A stretch of DNA of 64,000 bases from Actinomadura terrae (GTDB lineage Bacteria > Actinomycetota > Actinomycetes > Streptosporangiales > Streptosporangiaceae): the NCBI RefSeq assembly GCF_022751215.1, contig NZ_JAICDG010000003.1, forward strand, positions 868,001 to 932,000. The letters run 5' to 3'. How positions within the stretch are numbered: the first letter of the stretch is position 1; every line of letters starts with the position of its first letter. The position numbers were made by a program, and so were the translations under genes. Shown in pieces: positions 33,265-41,624 of this stretch. Under the pieces are notes generated by a model that saw only the letters and a list, made by a program, of their open reading frames with translations, made no database searches and had not been told where the DNA came from.

Positions 33265-34257
33265 TCAGCGCGCGTGCGGACGGCCGTTGCGGGCTTGGCG
33301 CTGGCCGTCCGGCCGCGCGCCCACCCGCCCGCCGGAGGCCTCCTTCGGCTCCAGCCAGTCGCCGAAGTCCTCGCCGGTGACCTTCTCCAGCAGCTTGACG
33401 TCGGCCTCGAACAGGGGGATGAGGGCCTCGCGCTGCTCCCAGGTCAGCGGCCGCCGGGCCGGGCCGTTGCGCTGGAGCGCGCGTTCCAGCGGCGCGGCGA
33501 CCCGGGTGGCCAGGTCGCCGGGCAGGGCCGCGCCCGCCGCCACACCGGCCCGCAGCATCCGCGAAAGGACGCGATGACGCGTCGTGCGGCCGGGATGCAC
33601 GGTGACGTTCTCCCGCGGGACCTCGGTGAGGATGCCCGGCTCGACGTTCAGGAACGAACAGATGCGGTCCAGCGTCGGCGCCGGCCGCTCCAGCAGTTCG
33701 CGGTACCGGAAGACCAGGACCTGCTCGCGGGGGAACAACCCGTACAGGTGCTCCAACTGCTCGCCGTACCGGCCCAGCCGGACGTAGTGCCAGAAGGCCG
33801 CCCAGCCCGCGTCGATCCGCCGGTCCTCCTCCCGGCAGGCGAGGACGACGTCGTCGATGGGCTCCAGCCCGGCCGACCACAGATGCGTCCAGTTGGAGTG
33901 GGCCCGCTCCACCGGATCGCGCAGAACGGCGATCAGCCGGGCCTCGGGGATCAGCTCGTGGATGCGCCGCTGGGCGGCCCGGTCGTACAGGTAGAACGGG
34001 GTGGACTCCCCGCGCAGCGCGCCGGGCGGGGCATCCGCGAACAGCGCCTCGTACTCCGCCCTGCGCCAGACGTGCTCCCGGTAGGTCTGCGCGTCACCCG
34101 GCCCTCCCCGGGTCGGAGGGGGCGCGCCGCCGGTCAGGAAGAACTTGGGCTCCTTCACCGCCGACAGGTGGAGCCCGGGGTGACCGGCCAGCGCCGCGTG
34201 CAGCGCGGTGGTCCCCGTCTTCGGAGCACCGATCACCAGGAAGTCCGGCAGGGCCAT
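33265..34257 (-). CDS. PAPS-dependent sulfotransferase
   Basis: 330 residues. LVIGAPKTGTTALHAAL near the N-terminus is the 5'-phosphosulfate-binding loop (PKTGTT); AVLRDPVERAHSNW is the 3'-phosphate-binding region with the conserved Arg and Ser. This is the NodH/heparan-sulfotransferase-like bacterial family, transferring sulfate from PAPS to a carbohydrate or other hydroxyl. ATG 34257 lies five bases from AGGAGG; GTG 34260 is too close. It sits beside two sulfonate-uptake operons and its promoter shares the CTACCA-N6-TAGG pattern. Acceptor unknown. Confidence 0.86.
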   Translation of the reverse strand: MALPDFLVIGAPKTGTTALHAALAGHPGLHLSAVKEPKFFLTGGAPPPTRGGPGDAQTYREHVWRRAEYEALFADAPPGALRGESTPFYLYDRAAQRRIHELIPEARLIAVLRDPVERAHSNWTHLWSAGLEPIDDVVLACREEDRRIDAGWAAFWHYVRLGRYGEQLEHLYGLFPREQVLVFRYRELLERPAPTLDRICSFLNVEPGILTEVPRENVTVHPGRTTRHRVLSRMLRAGVAAGAALPGDLATRVAAPLERALQRNGPARRPLTWEQREALIPLFEADVKLLEKVTGEDFGDWLEPKEASGGRVGARPDGQRQARNGRPHAR

Positions 34258-34296
34258 CACGTCCTCCTAGCGCGACCTCGACCAAGTGCACTATAT

Positions 34297-34312
34297 CTAC
34301 CAATTAAGTAGG
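34297..34312. promoter_or_regulatory. CTACCA-N6-TAGG operator before sulfotransferase
   Basis: CTACCAATTAAGTAGG repeats the 16-base pattern found in the promoter of sulfur operon 1 (21851-21866). It lies about 40 bases upstream of the sulfotransferase start, near TATAGT (minus strand), a likely -10. Common regulation is inferred. Confidence 0.5.
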
Positions 34313-34491
34313 TAACTAGCCCGTGCCATCCCCGAAACCAGATATCGCCTGACGGCCTCGGGAGATCGACGTGGCCGAGGCCGCTCGCGGTCCCAGGCGC
34401 TTCAGCGCAGACCTGCCGGCGCCGGGGATCACTCGATCACGCCGAACTGGCCGTCACCCGTAGGCTGGACGTCTCTGAATCCGAATTCCAC

Positions 34492-34791
34492 ATGTCGCAC
34501 AAGCGGCCACCTCCGATGCGAGCGATCCGGCACGCCTGGCTGACCGAACAGGTCCGCCGGGCGCACAGCGAGTCCCGCGGCATCTACAGCGGCCAGCGCG
34601 TACACGCCGAACTCACTCTCGGCCCGGGCATCCAGGTCGGACACGGAGCCGTGGAAATGCTGATGCGCCGCGCCGGGCCGCGCGGCCTGCCCGGCTCCCG
34701 GCGGCGCCGTCCGGTCCACCAGACCTCGACAGCAGCCGACCTCGTCGATCGCCGATTCGTTCGGGGACCGACCCGCCCCGGTAGCCGGGGT
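34492..34791 (+). pseudogene. IS3-family transposase (OrfB/InsF) fragment
   Basis: About 100 codons match the N-terminal helix-turn-helix-like part of IS3-family OrfB: VRRAHSESRGIYSGQRVHAE, GHGAVEMLMRRAGPRGLPG and TAADLVDRRFVRG, the segment that normally precedes WVTDITE of the DDE core. The catalytic domain, OrfA and terminal repeats are missing. It runs in the same frame into the remnant of a peptide-binding protein, so the insertion or a later deletion joined them. Confidence 0.75.
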
Positions 34792-34827
34792 CGATCAGGA
34801 CCGGCAGTTGGCCGGTGCAGGGGTACA

Positions 34828-35395
34828 CCGCAGGTGCGGCAGGCGTTGCGGTTGGCGATCGATTGGTAGCAGGCGTGCACGGCCGGGCACGGCGTGTTGT
34901 CGCACGACCTGCCCGAGCCGTTCACGCCCGGCTATCCCAAGTCGCTGGTGCGCAGGCAGGACGTCGCCCGAGCGCGCCAGTTGCTCAAGGAGGCAGGTAG
35001 GGAGGGCGTCACGGTCGAGCTGGTCATCGGCCCGGTCTCGCCCGAGGCCATGCCCATGTGTACGGTGCTGGCGAAGGGCGCCGCCGAGATCGGGATGCCC
35101 ATCAAGGTCCGGCAGGTCGACATCGCCACGCTGACTCACCCGCCCGAGGCCGGCCTCCGTGAGCTGCGGTCGATCTCCGAGAAGGCGCAGGCCACCGGCG
35201 ACCAGGCCGAGCGGGTGCGGCTCACCGAGCGGATGTACCGGATCCGGACCGACCGCGGCGGCTGGATCATCCCGTTCATCGCCAACGTCGAGAACGCCCA
35301 CAAGGTCCAGACCGGGCGGCTGGCCCAAGAACGACTTTTCCGGACGGACGTTCGGCAACGCCCGCTTCGAGCAGGTCTACCCGGCCTCCGGCTGA
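34828..35395 (+). pseudogene. Peptide/oligopeptide ABC substrate-binding protein (SBP_bac_5) C-terminal remnant
   Basis: The sequence PQVRQALRLAIDW is followed by a TAG at 34867, then in frame GYPKSLVRRQDVARARQLLK, a familiar stretch of family 5 solute-binding proteins. Another frameshift near 35315 moves the C-terminus (GGWPKNDFSGRTFGNARF) to the next frame, ending at 35395. Domain I, the signal peptide and any transporter partners are absent. Joined upstream to the IS3 remnant. Confidence 0.7.
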
Positions 35396-35432
35396 CCCGC
35401 GGCAGGGGCGCGGGTCAGCCGTTACGCCGGGG

Positions 35433-37301
35433 TCAGCGGACGGGCGTCGGAATGATCGGCAGCGTGATCGACGACTGGTGCTCCGGGTCGTGCAGGACGG
35501 CCTGCGACGCGGGCTGCGTGGTCGTGTCGGCGCCGAACTTCCCGCCCGTGTTCGGGTTCCGGTCGTACATCGGGAAGTTGCTGCTGGAGATCGCCAGCCG
35601 GATGCGGTGGCCCGCCTTGAACATGTTGCTGGTCGGCCACAGCTTGATCGTGTACTTGTAGACCTCCCCGGGGGTGATCAGCTCCGGCTTCTCCAGCGAG
35701 ACCCGGTACCGGGCGCGCTGGATGCCGTCCCGGACCAGCATCGAGGTACCGTCCGGCTGGACGTCGGTGAGCTTCGCCGTCCAGTCGGTGTCCCTCGCCG
35801 AGGACCTGGCGTACAGCGTGACCGAGATCGGGCCGGTGACCTCGGTGTCCTTGGTGAGCCGCGGGGTGCTGTAGACCAGCACGTCCCGCCGCTGCTCGAC
35901 GGACCGCTGGTCCCGCGGGCCGCCGGGCACCGAGCTCTGGAAACGGCCGCCGACGCTCGGTACCGGGTTCGCCGGGTCGTACTGGTACTGGTCGGCCTTC
36001 TCGTCCGTCGCGGGCGCGGTGGTATCGAGCGTGCCGCCGCCGGCCGCCGTGTTCGCGTCGCCCTTGCTGTGCAGGTAGTACGTGGTGTTGGCGGTGCCGG
36101 GGATCGGCCAGGAGTCAGCCGTGCGCCACTTGTTGGCGCCCATCACGAAGACCTTCACCGGCGGATCCTTGTCCACGCCGTTGTCGATCCCCTTCAGCCA
36201 GTGGTCGAACCAGCGGAGGTGCAGATCGCCCACCGCGACGACCGCCTCCGGACCGAAGTCGACGTCGCCCACCTTGCTGCCCGAGCCGCCGTGCGTCCAC
36301 GGCCCGACGAGGAGCTGCGTGCCCTGCCGGGCGACCTCGGACCCGCCCTGGGCGCGCATCCCGGCGAAGTTCTCCACCGTCCCGTTGAGGAAGATGTCGG
36401 ACCAGCCGCCGAAATTCAGCGACGGCACCTTGACCTGCGGATACTTCGTGCGGATGCTCCAGCGCTTCCAGTAGTCGTCGTCGCTCGGGTGCTCGATCCA
36501 GTCGAAGTAGTACGGCGCGATGCGGTGGTCCTCCGGGTACAGCGGCGGGAAGTTGTTCAGCGGCTGGTACCGGTACCACTTGGTGTGCAGGTCCCGCGAC
36601 GCCTGGGTCATCTCCGCCCGCAGCTTCGCGCCGTCCGGGAGCTTGCTGATGACGCCCCCGTTGAGGAAGGTCAGCAGCCAGTCCTGGATGAACGCCTGGT
36701 ACAGCGCGCCGCCCTCGTAGGTCCATCCGTCGTAGATGTCGGAGGACGTGAACGCCGGGGCGATCGTGACCAGGTGCGGAGGCGTGAGGGTGGCGGGCAG
36801 CCACTGCGTGAGCCCTGGATAGGAGAACCCGTACATGCCGACCTTGCCGTTGGAGTGCGGCAGAGCGGCGGACCACTCGATGGTGTCGTAGCCGTCCTCA
36901 GCCTCAGTCCGGTACGGGTAGAAGGTGCCGTCCGACTTGTACTCGCCGCGGACGTCCTGCACCACGACGAGGTAGCAGGCCTTGGCGTAACGGTCGGGGG
37001 CGCCGTAGACGAAGCTCAGGGCGCCCTCCTTGTTGTAGGGCAGCCGCATCAGGATGACGGGGAACCCGCCGTCCCCTTTCGGCGTGAACACGTTGCTGCG
37101 CAACACCGTCCCGTCCCGCATAGTGGCAGGGACGTCCTTCTGGACACTGAATTCGCATTCCTGCGCCTTCGGCGGGGCGCCGGCCGCCGCCCCGGGCGCG
37201 GCGGAGACGCCACCCAGCAGCACCACAGCCGCCGCTAAGAGGGACAGCCGCCAGCTGCGACTTCTTCTGTCCGCCCAGATCGTCCGCCGTCTCGCACGCA
37301 T
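35433..37301 (-). CDS. Secreted CocE/NonD-family hydrolase (S15 acyl esterase/X-Pro dipeptidase)
   Basis: 622 residues from ATG 37301, preceded by AGGAAGGGG. N-terminal signal peptide with long basic region (RARRRTIWADRR) and a hydrophobic core ending AAPGAAAGAPP. The alpha/beta-hydrolase domain holds GMYGFSYPGLTQW with nucleophile Ser; QDVRGEYKSDG is the CocE loop; GPWTHGG contains the catalytic His. The C-terminal jelly-roll domain is PepX_C-like (DTEVTGPISVTLYARSSA). It hydrolyses esters or X-Pro peptides outside the cell; substrate unknown. An extension to 37382 would precede the ribosome-binding site. Confidence 0.87.
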   Translation of the reverse strand: MRARRRTIWADRRSRSWRLSLLAAAVVLLGGVSAAPGAAAGAPPKAQECEFSVQKDVPATMRDGTVLRSNVFTPKGDGGFPVILMRLPYNKEGALSFVYGAPDRYAKACYLVVVQDVRGEYKSDGTFYPYRTEAEDGYDTIEWSAALPHSNGKVGMYGFSYPGLTQWLPATLTPPHLVTIAPAFTSSDIYDGWTYEGGALYQAFIQDWLLTFLNGGVISKLPDGAKLRAEMTQASRDLHTKWYRYQPLNNFPPLYPEDHRIAPYYFDWIEHPSDDDYWKRWSIRTKYPQVKVPSLNFGGWSDIFLNGTVENFAGMRAQGGSEVARQGTQLLVGPWTHGGSGSKVGDVDFGPEAVVAVGDLHLRWFDHWLKGIDNGVDKDPPVKVFVMGANKWRTADSWPIPGTANTTYYLHSKGDANTAAGGGTLDTTAPATDEKADQYQYDPANPVPSVGGRFQSSVPGGPRDQRSVEQRRDVLVYSTPRLTKDTEVTGPISVTLYARSSARDTDWTAKLTDVQPDGTSMLVRDGIQRARYRVSLEKPELITPGEVYKYTIKLWPTSNMFKAGHRIRLAISSSNFPMYDRNPNTGGKFGADTTTQPASQAVLHDPEHQSSITLPIIPTPVR

Positions 37302-37676
37302 CGCCGCAACCCCTTCCTGGCCGGGGCGGCCGGGCCGCCCATCGACTGTTCGACGTCCTCGGGCGGAGCATCTCATGATCACGACGGCTGGTCAGGAGGG
37401 CGGTCAGGGCCTGTCGGCCGAGCGGTCGATCGGTGCGCCGAACGGTATGTTTGTGGCGAATTGTCTGACTCGACACAACCGGTCCCCAAAATGCGGAGAC
37501 AAGTCGGACAACCCGAAAACACCGTTTCCGACCATGCATTGAGGTTTTCTCTGCAAGATCGATTCGGGCGCCAGGGGGTGCGCGGGCCTGTACCGGCAGG
37601 GCGCAGTGGGCGCTAGCGCGCGAGCACCTCGGGGGTCCGGGGGGCGCCCCCCGGGTGGACGCCAGGCTCCGGCGAA
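37302..37676. other. Intergenic region between CocE-like gene and tRNA array
   Basis: No convincing gene. It should contain the promoter of the CocE-like gene (AT-richer segment around 37440-37550). A GC palindrome, CCGGGGGGCGCCCCCCGG (37637-37654), has no loop and no clear role. Confidence 0.5.
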
Positions 37677-37697
37677 GTTGAGCCCGAAGGGCTCAAC
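37677..37697 (-). terminator. Terminator of the tRNA array
   Basis: GTTGAGCCC-GAA-GGGCTCAAC forms a perfect 9-bp stem with a 3-base loop, 18 bases downstream of the last tRNA on the minus strand. Confidence 0.75.
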
Positions 37698-37714
37698 GAG
37701 CATAAGGGAGCAAG

Positions 37715-37786
37715 TGGGCGATACTGGGATTGAACCAGTGGCCTCTACCGTGTCAAGGTAGCGCTCTCCCACTGAGCTAATCGCCC
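37715..37786 (-). tRNA. tRNA-Val (GAC)
   Basis: Minus strand folds as a 72-base cloverleaf: acceptor GGGCGAT/ATCGCCC, D-arm with AGCTCAGTGGGAGAGC, anticodon loop CTTGACACG with GAC, T-arm GGTTCAATCCC. CCA is not encoded. Last of a Gly-Cys-Val array. Confidence 0.95.
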
Positions 37787-37800
37787 TTGCGTGTACTGCG

Positions 37801-37871
37801 AGGTGGAGACGGGATTTGAACCCGTGTACACGGCTTTGCAGGCCGTTGCCTCGCCTCTCGGCCACTCCACC
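37801..37871 (-). tRNA. tRNA-Cys (GCA)
   Basis: 71-base cloverleaf on the minus strand: acceptor GGTGGAG/CTCCACC, anticodon GCA in CTGCAAA, T-arm GGGTTCAAATCCC, discriminator U as expected for tRNA-Cys. Single Cys tRNA between the Gly and Val genes. Confidence 0.95.
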
Positions 37872-37895
37872 AGAGCGAGGCCGTCGGCCTCTCAG

Positions 37896-37968
37896 AGCGG
37901 ACGACGGGATTCGAACCCGCGACCCTCACCTTGGCAAGGTGATGCTCTACCAACTGAGCCACGTCCGC
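37896..37968 (-). tRNA. tRNA-Gly (GCC)
   Basis: 73-base cloverleaf on the minus strand: acceptor GCGGACG/CGTCCGC, D-arm GGCTCAGTTGGTAGAGC, anticodon GCC in TTGCCAA, T-arm GGGTTCGAATCCC. First gene of the array. Confidence 0.95.
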
Positions 37969-38008
37969 GTGCCGGCTCCGGGGTTCCTCCCGGCGCGCAT
38001 GGCCAACT

Positions 38009-38971
38009 CTAGCGGAACCCCGGGGCTGGTGCGTACTCGGCGTCGGTGGCCTCGGCGTGCAGGGAGTTCCAGAACGCGAGCTCGCTGTCCTCTTCGAGGT
38101 GGGCGATGCGGCCCCAGAACTCGCGGTCCTCGGCCTCGTGCGCGGCGGCGAGGGAGAGGGCGGGCATGACGGTGGTGCCGGCGTCGGCGGCGTCGAGGTC
38201 GGCCGGGGTGACGTCGGCGGGGAGGGTCACCGGGGTCGCGGGGCGGTGGTGCTTGCCGCGCTTGCGGACGCGGATGGGCGCGGCCGTGGGGGCCTTCGCG
38301 GCGGCGGCGCGTCCGGCGGCGAGGGCGACGGTGCCGCAGAGGACGAAGGCGAGGATGCCGCCGAGCACGACCTCCTGGGTGGGGAAGGGCTGGTCGGGGG
38401 AGCTGTGCTCGCGCTCCTGGGTGTTGGTGGACGCGGCGGGCGCCCCCACCTTGTCGACGGTCGGGGTCGGGGCGGCGTGCCGGGGGGTGTACTTCGGGGC
38501 CTCGACCTTGATCTTGCCCGGGTAGCCGAAGCCGACGACGGAGTCCATGTCGCGGGTCTTGCGCATGAGCTTGTAGCCGTCGGCGTTGGCCTCGATCGTG
38601 TGCAGGGTCTTGCCGTCGACGCGCTCGACGAGGCCGACGTGGTCGATCTGGTCGGGGTCGCCGGAGCCGTTCCAGTCGAAGAAGACGAGGGCGCCCGGCT
38701 CCGGGGTCCTGCCCCAGGCGTCGTGCTTGCGGAACCACTCGGCGTGCTCGACCGTCGAGGCGAACTGCCCGGCCTGCTCGGTGACGCCCGCCTTGTCGGC
38801 GGCCCAGGCGAGGAACATGTCGCACCAGGGGGCCGTCTTGAAGTAGGAGTCGTGGTCGCCGTCGATGTTGGCGGTGTACCAGTCGCCGAACTTGGTGTAG
38901 CCGTCGCCCTTCTCGGTGTAGCCGAGCTGGCTCTTGGCCACGTCGAGCAGCTTCTTGCCGATCGGGTCCAT
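38009..38971 (-). CDS. CHAP-domain protein with C-terminal membrane segment
   Basis: 320 residues from ATG 38971 (GGGAG five bases upstream). Residues 1-150 form a CHAP amidase/peptidase domain: Cys50 in APWCDMFLAWAAD, His111 in IDHVGLVERVDG, then HTIEANADG. A Pro/Thr-rich linker and one hydrophobic helix (VVLGGILAFVLCGTVALAAG, about 203-222) follow, and a basic-acidic tail. No N-terminal signal peptide, so export of the CHAP domain would need the internal helix or another route. Probably acts on peptidoglycan cross-links. Similar proteins are common and often multicopy in actinomycetes. Confidence 0.82.
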   Translation of the reverse strand: MDPIGKKLLDVAKSQLGYTEKGDGYTKFGDWYTANIDGDHDSYFKTAPWCDMFLAWAADKAGVTEQAGQFASTVEHAEWFRKHDAWGRTPEPGALVFFDWNGSGDPDQIDHVGLVERVDGKTLHTIEANADGYKLMRKTRDMDSVVGFGYPGKIKVEAPKYTPRHAAPTPTVDKVGAPAASTNTQEREHSSPDQPFPTQEVVLGGILAFVLCGTVALAAGRAAAAKAPTAAPIRVRKRGKHHRPATPVTLPADVTPADLDAADAGTTVMPALSLAAAHEAEDREFWGRIAHLEEDSELAFWNSLHAEATDAEYAPAPGFR

Positions 38972-39136
38972 CACGCTCCCTGCCGCCTGACAACCGCCGT
39001 CTGACTGCGTTCGGGCAGGAGGCGCCCGACCGGGTGGTGACCGAACGTGTTAGGTCACGTTCCGATCTCGACGGAATGTAGTGCAGGTAAAGAGGTAGCG
39101 GCAAGTCGTTCCGGGAGAACGGGCGAAACGGACCAC

Positions 39137-39940
39137 TCAGAAGTATCCCCGGGGAAGGACGGTCACCGGACACGGAGCCGCGCGCAGCACCTTCAGCGCC
39201 ACCTCGCCGAGGAAGACGCGGTGGACGGAGGCGTCCTCGCTCGACGCGCACACCAGGATCTCGCCCTCGGCCCAGTCGAGATCGCCCATGGCGTCGGCGA
39301 CGTCGTCGCCCTCGGCGAGTTCGGCGGAGACGTCCTCGGGCGGGAGTTCGGCGGAGTCGGTGGCGAGGCGGATGGCCAGTGCGAGGTCGTCGCGGAGCCG
39401 CTCGGGGTGGGCGTCGCCGAGCGCGAGCGTGACCAGGCGGAGCGGGACGTCCAGCCGTTCGGCGGCCTGCGCGGCGCGGATCACGGCGTCGTCGCACTGG
39501 GGGCGCCGGACGTACATGACCGTGATCCGCTCCAGGTCCTCCGGCGGCGTGTAGCCGGACGGGGTGAGCATCACGGCCTCGGTCGCCGAGTGCAGCAGGT
39601 GGTCGGCGGCGGCGCCGACGCTAATCCGGCCCCGTGCGCCGCCCTCGGGGGAGCCGACGACGATGAGGTCGGCGCCGGTGCGGCTGGCCAGCAGGGTCAG
39701 GCCCCGCCCGACGCCGCGTCCCTCCTGGACGAGGAGGTCGACGGGCAGGTCGTCCAGGTACGCGGCGGCCTGTTCCAGTAATGCGCGGGCCTCGCCCGGC
39801 GCGGCGGGCACGTCGGGCGGGTGGACGATGGCGACGCTCAGCCGTCCGCCGGTCAGGCCGACGATGGCGCGGGCCAGCCCGAGGGCCTCCCGGCCGCCCG
39901 CGTCGTGGGCGTATCCGGCCAGGACGTGTTCACCGATCAT
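39137..39940 (-). CDS. Tandem universal-stress-like protein
   Basis: 267 residues with two UspA-like halves. The first contains VLAGYAHDAGGREAL and LIVVGSPEGGARGRISVGAAADHLLHS-type ATP-binding features; the second ends GEILVCASSEDA and LGEVALKVLRAAPCPVTVLP. The ATG at 39940 matches the start of the first domain; a start at 40057 would invade the divergent gene. Divergent from yceI with a 116-base shared promoter region. A cytoplasmic stress-response role is inferred. Confidence 0.8.
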   Translation of the reverse strand: MIGEHVLAGYAHDAGGREALGLARAIVGLTGGRLSVAIVHPPDVPAAPGEARALLEQAAAYLDDLPVDLLVQEGRGVGRGLTLLASRTGADLIVVGSPEGGARGRISVGAAADHLLHSATEAVMLTPSGYTPPEDLERITVMYVRRPQCDDAVIRAAQAAERLDVPLRLVTLALGDAHPERLRDDLALAIRLATDSAELPPEDVSAELAEGDDVADAMGDLDWAEGEILVCASSEDASVHRVFLGEVALKVLRAAPCPVTVLPRGYF

Positions 39941-40056
39941 GTACGGAGCATTCCCTCCGCGCGGCGGGTCAGACGTGGGCCGCCTCGGCATGCTCTTGTC
40001 ATGATTTGGGGTAACTTTCCTAGATTGCATGGGATTGATGCTATTTGGGGGGTTCA

Positions 40057-40629
40057 ATGGAGCGCGAGGTGCCCGATCTCGACACCGGCCGCTGGACGAT
40101 CGATCCGGTCCACTCGGAGATCACCTTCACGATCCGGCACCTGATGACGACGGTGCGCGGCTCGTTCCCCGACTTCGGCGGGGAGGTGGTGATCGGCGCG
40201 GATCCGCTCGACTCCAGCGCGACGGCCGAGATCCAGATGGCCTCGATCGACACCCGCAGCGCCGAACGCGACGAGCACGTCCGCTCCGCCGACTTCCTCG
40301 ACGTGGAGAACCACCCGGTCATGACCTTCGTTGGGACCGGCGTGGAGCCCGCCAGCGTGGGCCGCCGCGCCCGCGTCCCCCGCTACCACCTGGACGGCGA
40401 GCTGACGATCAAGAAGGTCACCCGGCCCGTCCGGCTGCTGGCGGAGTTCCACGGCGTCGAGGCCGACCCGTGGGGCGGCGTCCGGGCCGGGTTCACCGCG
40501 ACCGCCTCGATCAGCCGCCGCGACTTCGGCATCGAGTTCAACGTCCCGCTCCAGGGCGACAAGGTCATGCTCGGCGACACGATCGGCATCGCGTTGGAGA
40601 TCCAGGTCGTCCACGCACCCGCCGGCTAA
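40057..40629 (+). CDS. YceI-family lipid-binding protein
   Basis: 190 residues, a YceI-type lipocalin-like barrel. WTIDPVHSEITFTIRHLM at the N-terminus, TRSAERDEHVRSADFLDVEN, and LTIKKVTRPVRLLAEFHG are standard family blocks. YceI proteins bind isoprenoid-type lipids in the barrel. No signal peptide, unlike the Gram-negative proteins, but normal for actinobacterial members. Divergent from the USP gene; stops 8 bases before the convergent LysR gene ends. Confidence 0.9.
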   Translation: MEREVPDLDTGRWTIDPVHSEITFTIRHLMTTVRGSFPDFGGEVVIGADPLDSSATAEIQMASIDTRSAERDEHVRSADFLDVENHPVMTFVGTGVEPASVGRRARVPRYHLDGELTIKKVTRPVRLLAEFHGVEADPWGGVRAGFTATASISRRDFGIEFNVPLQGDKVMLGDTIGIALEIQVVHAPAG

Positions 40630-40636
40630 GACCGGG

Positions 40637-41542
40637 TCAGGACGCGGCGCGCGTCAAAGCCAGCAGGTCGCGGGCCGGCCCGGCCGGACGCTGACCGGCG
40701 GGCCACACCGCGCGCAGCGGACGGGACAGGTCCAGTTCCGGGACGGGCACGCGGACCAGCCGTCCGCTCGCCAGCTCGTCGGCCACGGCGAGATCGCTCA
40801 CCACGACCGGGCCCGCGCCCGAGACGGCCGCCGCCTTCAACGCGGTCGTGGAGGCGAGCTGGAGCAGCGGCGCCGCCGTCCCGCCGTGGGCGGCCAGCGC
40901 CAGGTCGAGGATCTCGCGGGTGCCCGAGCCCTCCTCGCGCAGGACGAGCGGCGTCCGCGCCAGCTCGGCCGCGCTCACCCCGGAGCGGCGCCGCGCCCAG
41001 GGATGCGCCGGGGAGACCACGACGACGAGGTTGTCGGCCGCCACGGCGGCGCCGTTCAGCCCGGCGGGCGTCCGCCGGCCCTCCACGAACCCGAGGTCGG
41101 CCTCGCCGCCGCGGACCTGCTCGGCCACCTGCGTGGAGTTCGCCGTGCGCAACGTCACCGCGACGTCCGGGCGGACGGACTTCAACGCGACCAGCCACCC
41201 CGGCATCAGGTACTCGGCGACGGTCAGGCTCGCCACCACGCGCAGCCGCCCGTCGCGCCGCTCGCGCAGCGCCGACAGGCCCGCGTCCAGCGCCTCGGCG
41301 GCGTCGACGACCTGGCGCGCCCACCCGGCGACCAGCACGCCCGCCTCGGTGGGCCGCGACCCGCGTGGGGAACGCTCCAACAAGGCCACCCCAACCTGCC
41401 GCTCCATCGAGCGGATGCGGGCGCTCGCGGCGGGCTGGGTGACGCCCAGCTCCGCCGCCGCGCGGCCGACGCTGCCCAGCCGGACGACCGCGAGCAGCAG
41501 TTCCAGGGCGCCCAGATCGGGGACGCGACGCGAGACCGCCAT
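40637..41542 (-). CDS. LysR-family regulator
   Basis: 301 residues. N-terminal helix-turn-helix (GSVGRAAAELGVTQPAASAR) followed by a LysR substrate-binding domain (about 90-295). The ATG at 41542 is nearest the domain start. Divergent from a TDT-family transporter; the perfect palindrome at 41552-41568 lies between them and is the likely recognition site. The co-inducer is presumably the transported anion. Confidence 0.88.
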   Translation of the reverse strand: MAVSRRVPDLGALELLLAVVRLGSVGRAAAELGVTQPAASARIRSMERQVGVALLERSPRGSRPTEAGVLVAGWARQVVDAAEALDAGLSALRERRDGRLRVVASLTVAEYLMPGWLVALKSVRPDVAVTLRTANSTQVAEQVRGGEADLGFVEGRRTPAGLNGAAVAADNLVVVVSPAHPWARRRSGVSAAELARTPLVLREEGSGTREILDLALAAHGGTAAPLLQLASTTALKAAAVSGAGPVVVSDLAVADELASGRLVRVPVPELDLSRPLRAVWPAGQRPAGPARDLLALTRAAS

Positions 41543-41551
41543 GCCCGCGAG

Positions 41552-41568
41552 CATAAGCCCGCCTTATG
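41552..41568. promoter_or_regulatory. LysR-type operator
   Basis: CATAAGCCCGCCTTATG is a perfect palindrome with 6-bp arms and a 5-base centre and contains the T-N11-A pattern of LysR sites. It lies 10 bases upstream of the lysR start and 57 bases before the transporter start. Confidence 0.6.
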
Positions 41569-41624
41569 GGTCCATAGGCCGGTGACCTCTACCGACGCGG
41601 TTCCGGCGGGGCCACGGTGGACGC

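Noticed and set aside
37637-37654. GC-only palindrome as a terminator or attachment site
   Set aside because: It has no loop and no T tract, and no integrase or duplicated tRNA end is present nearby.
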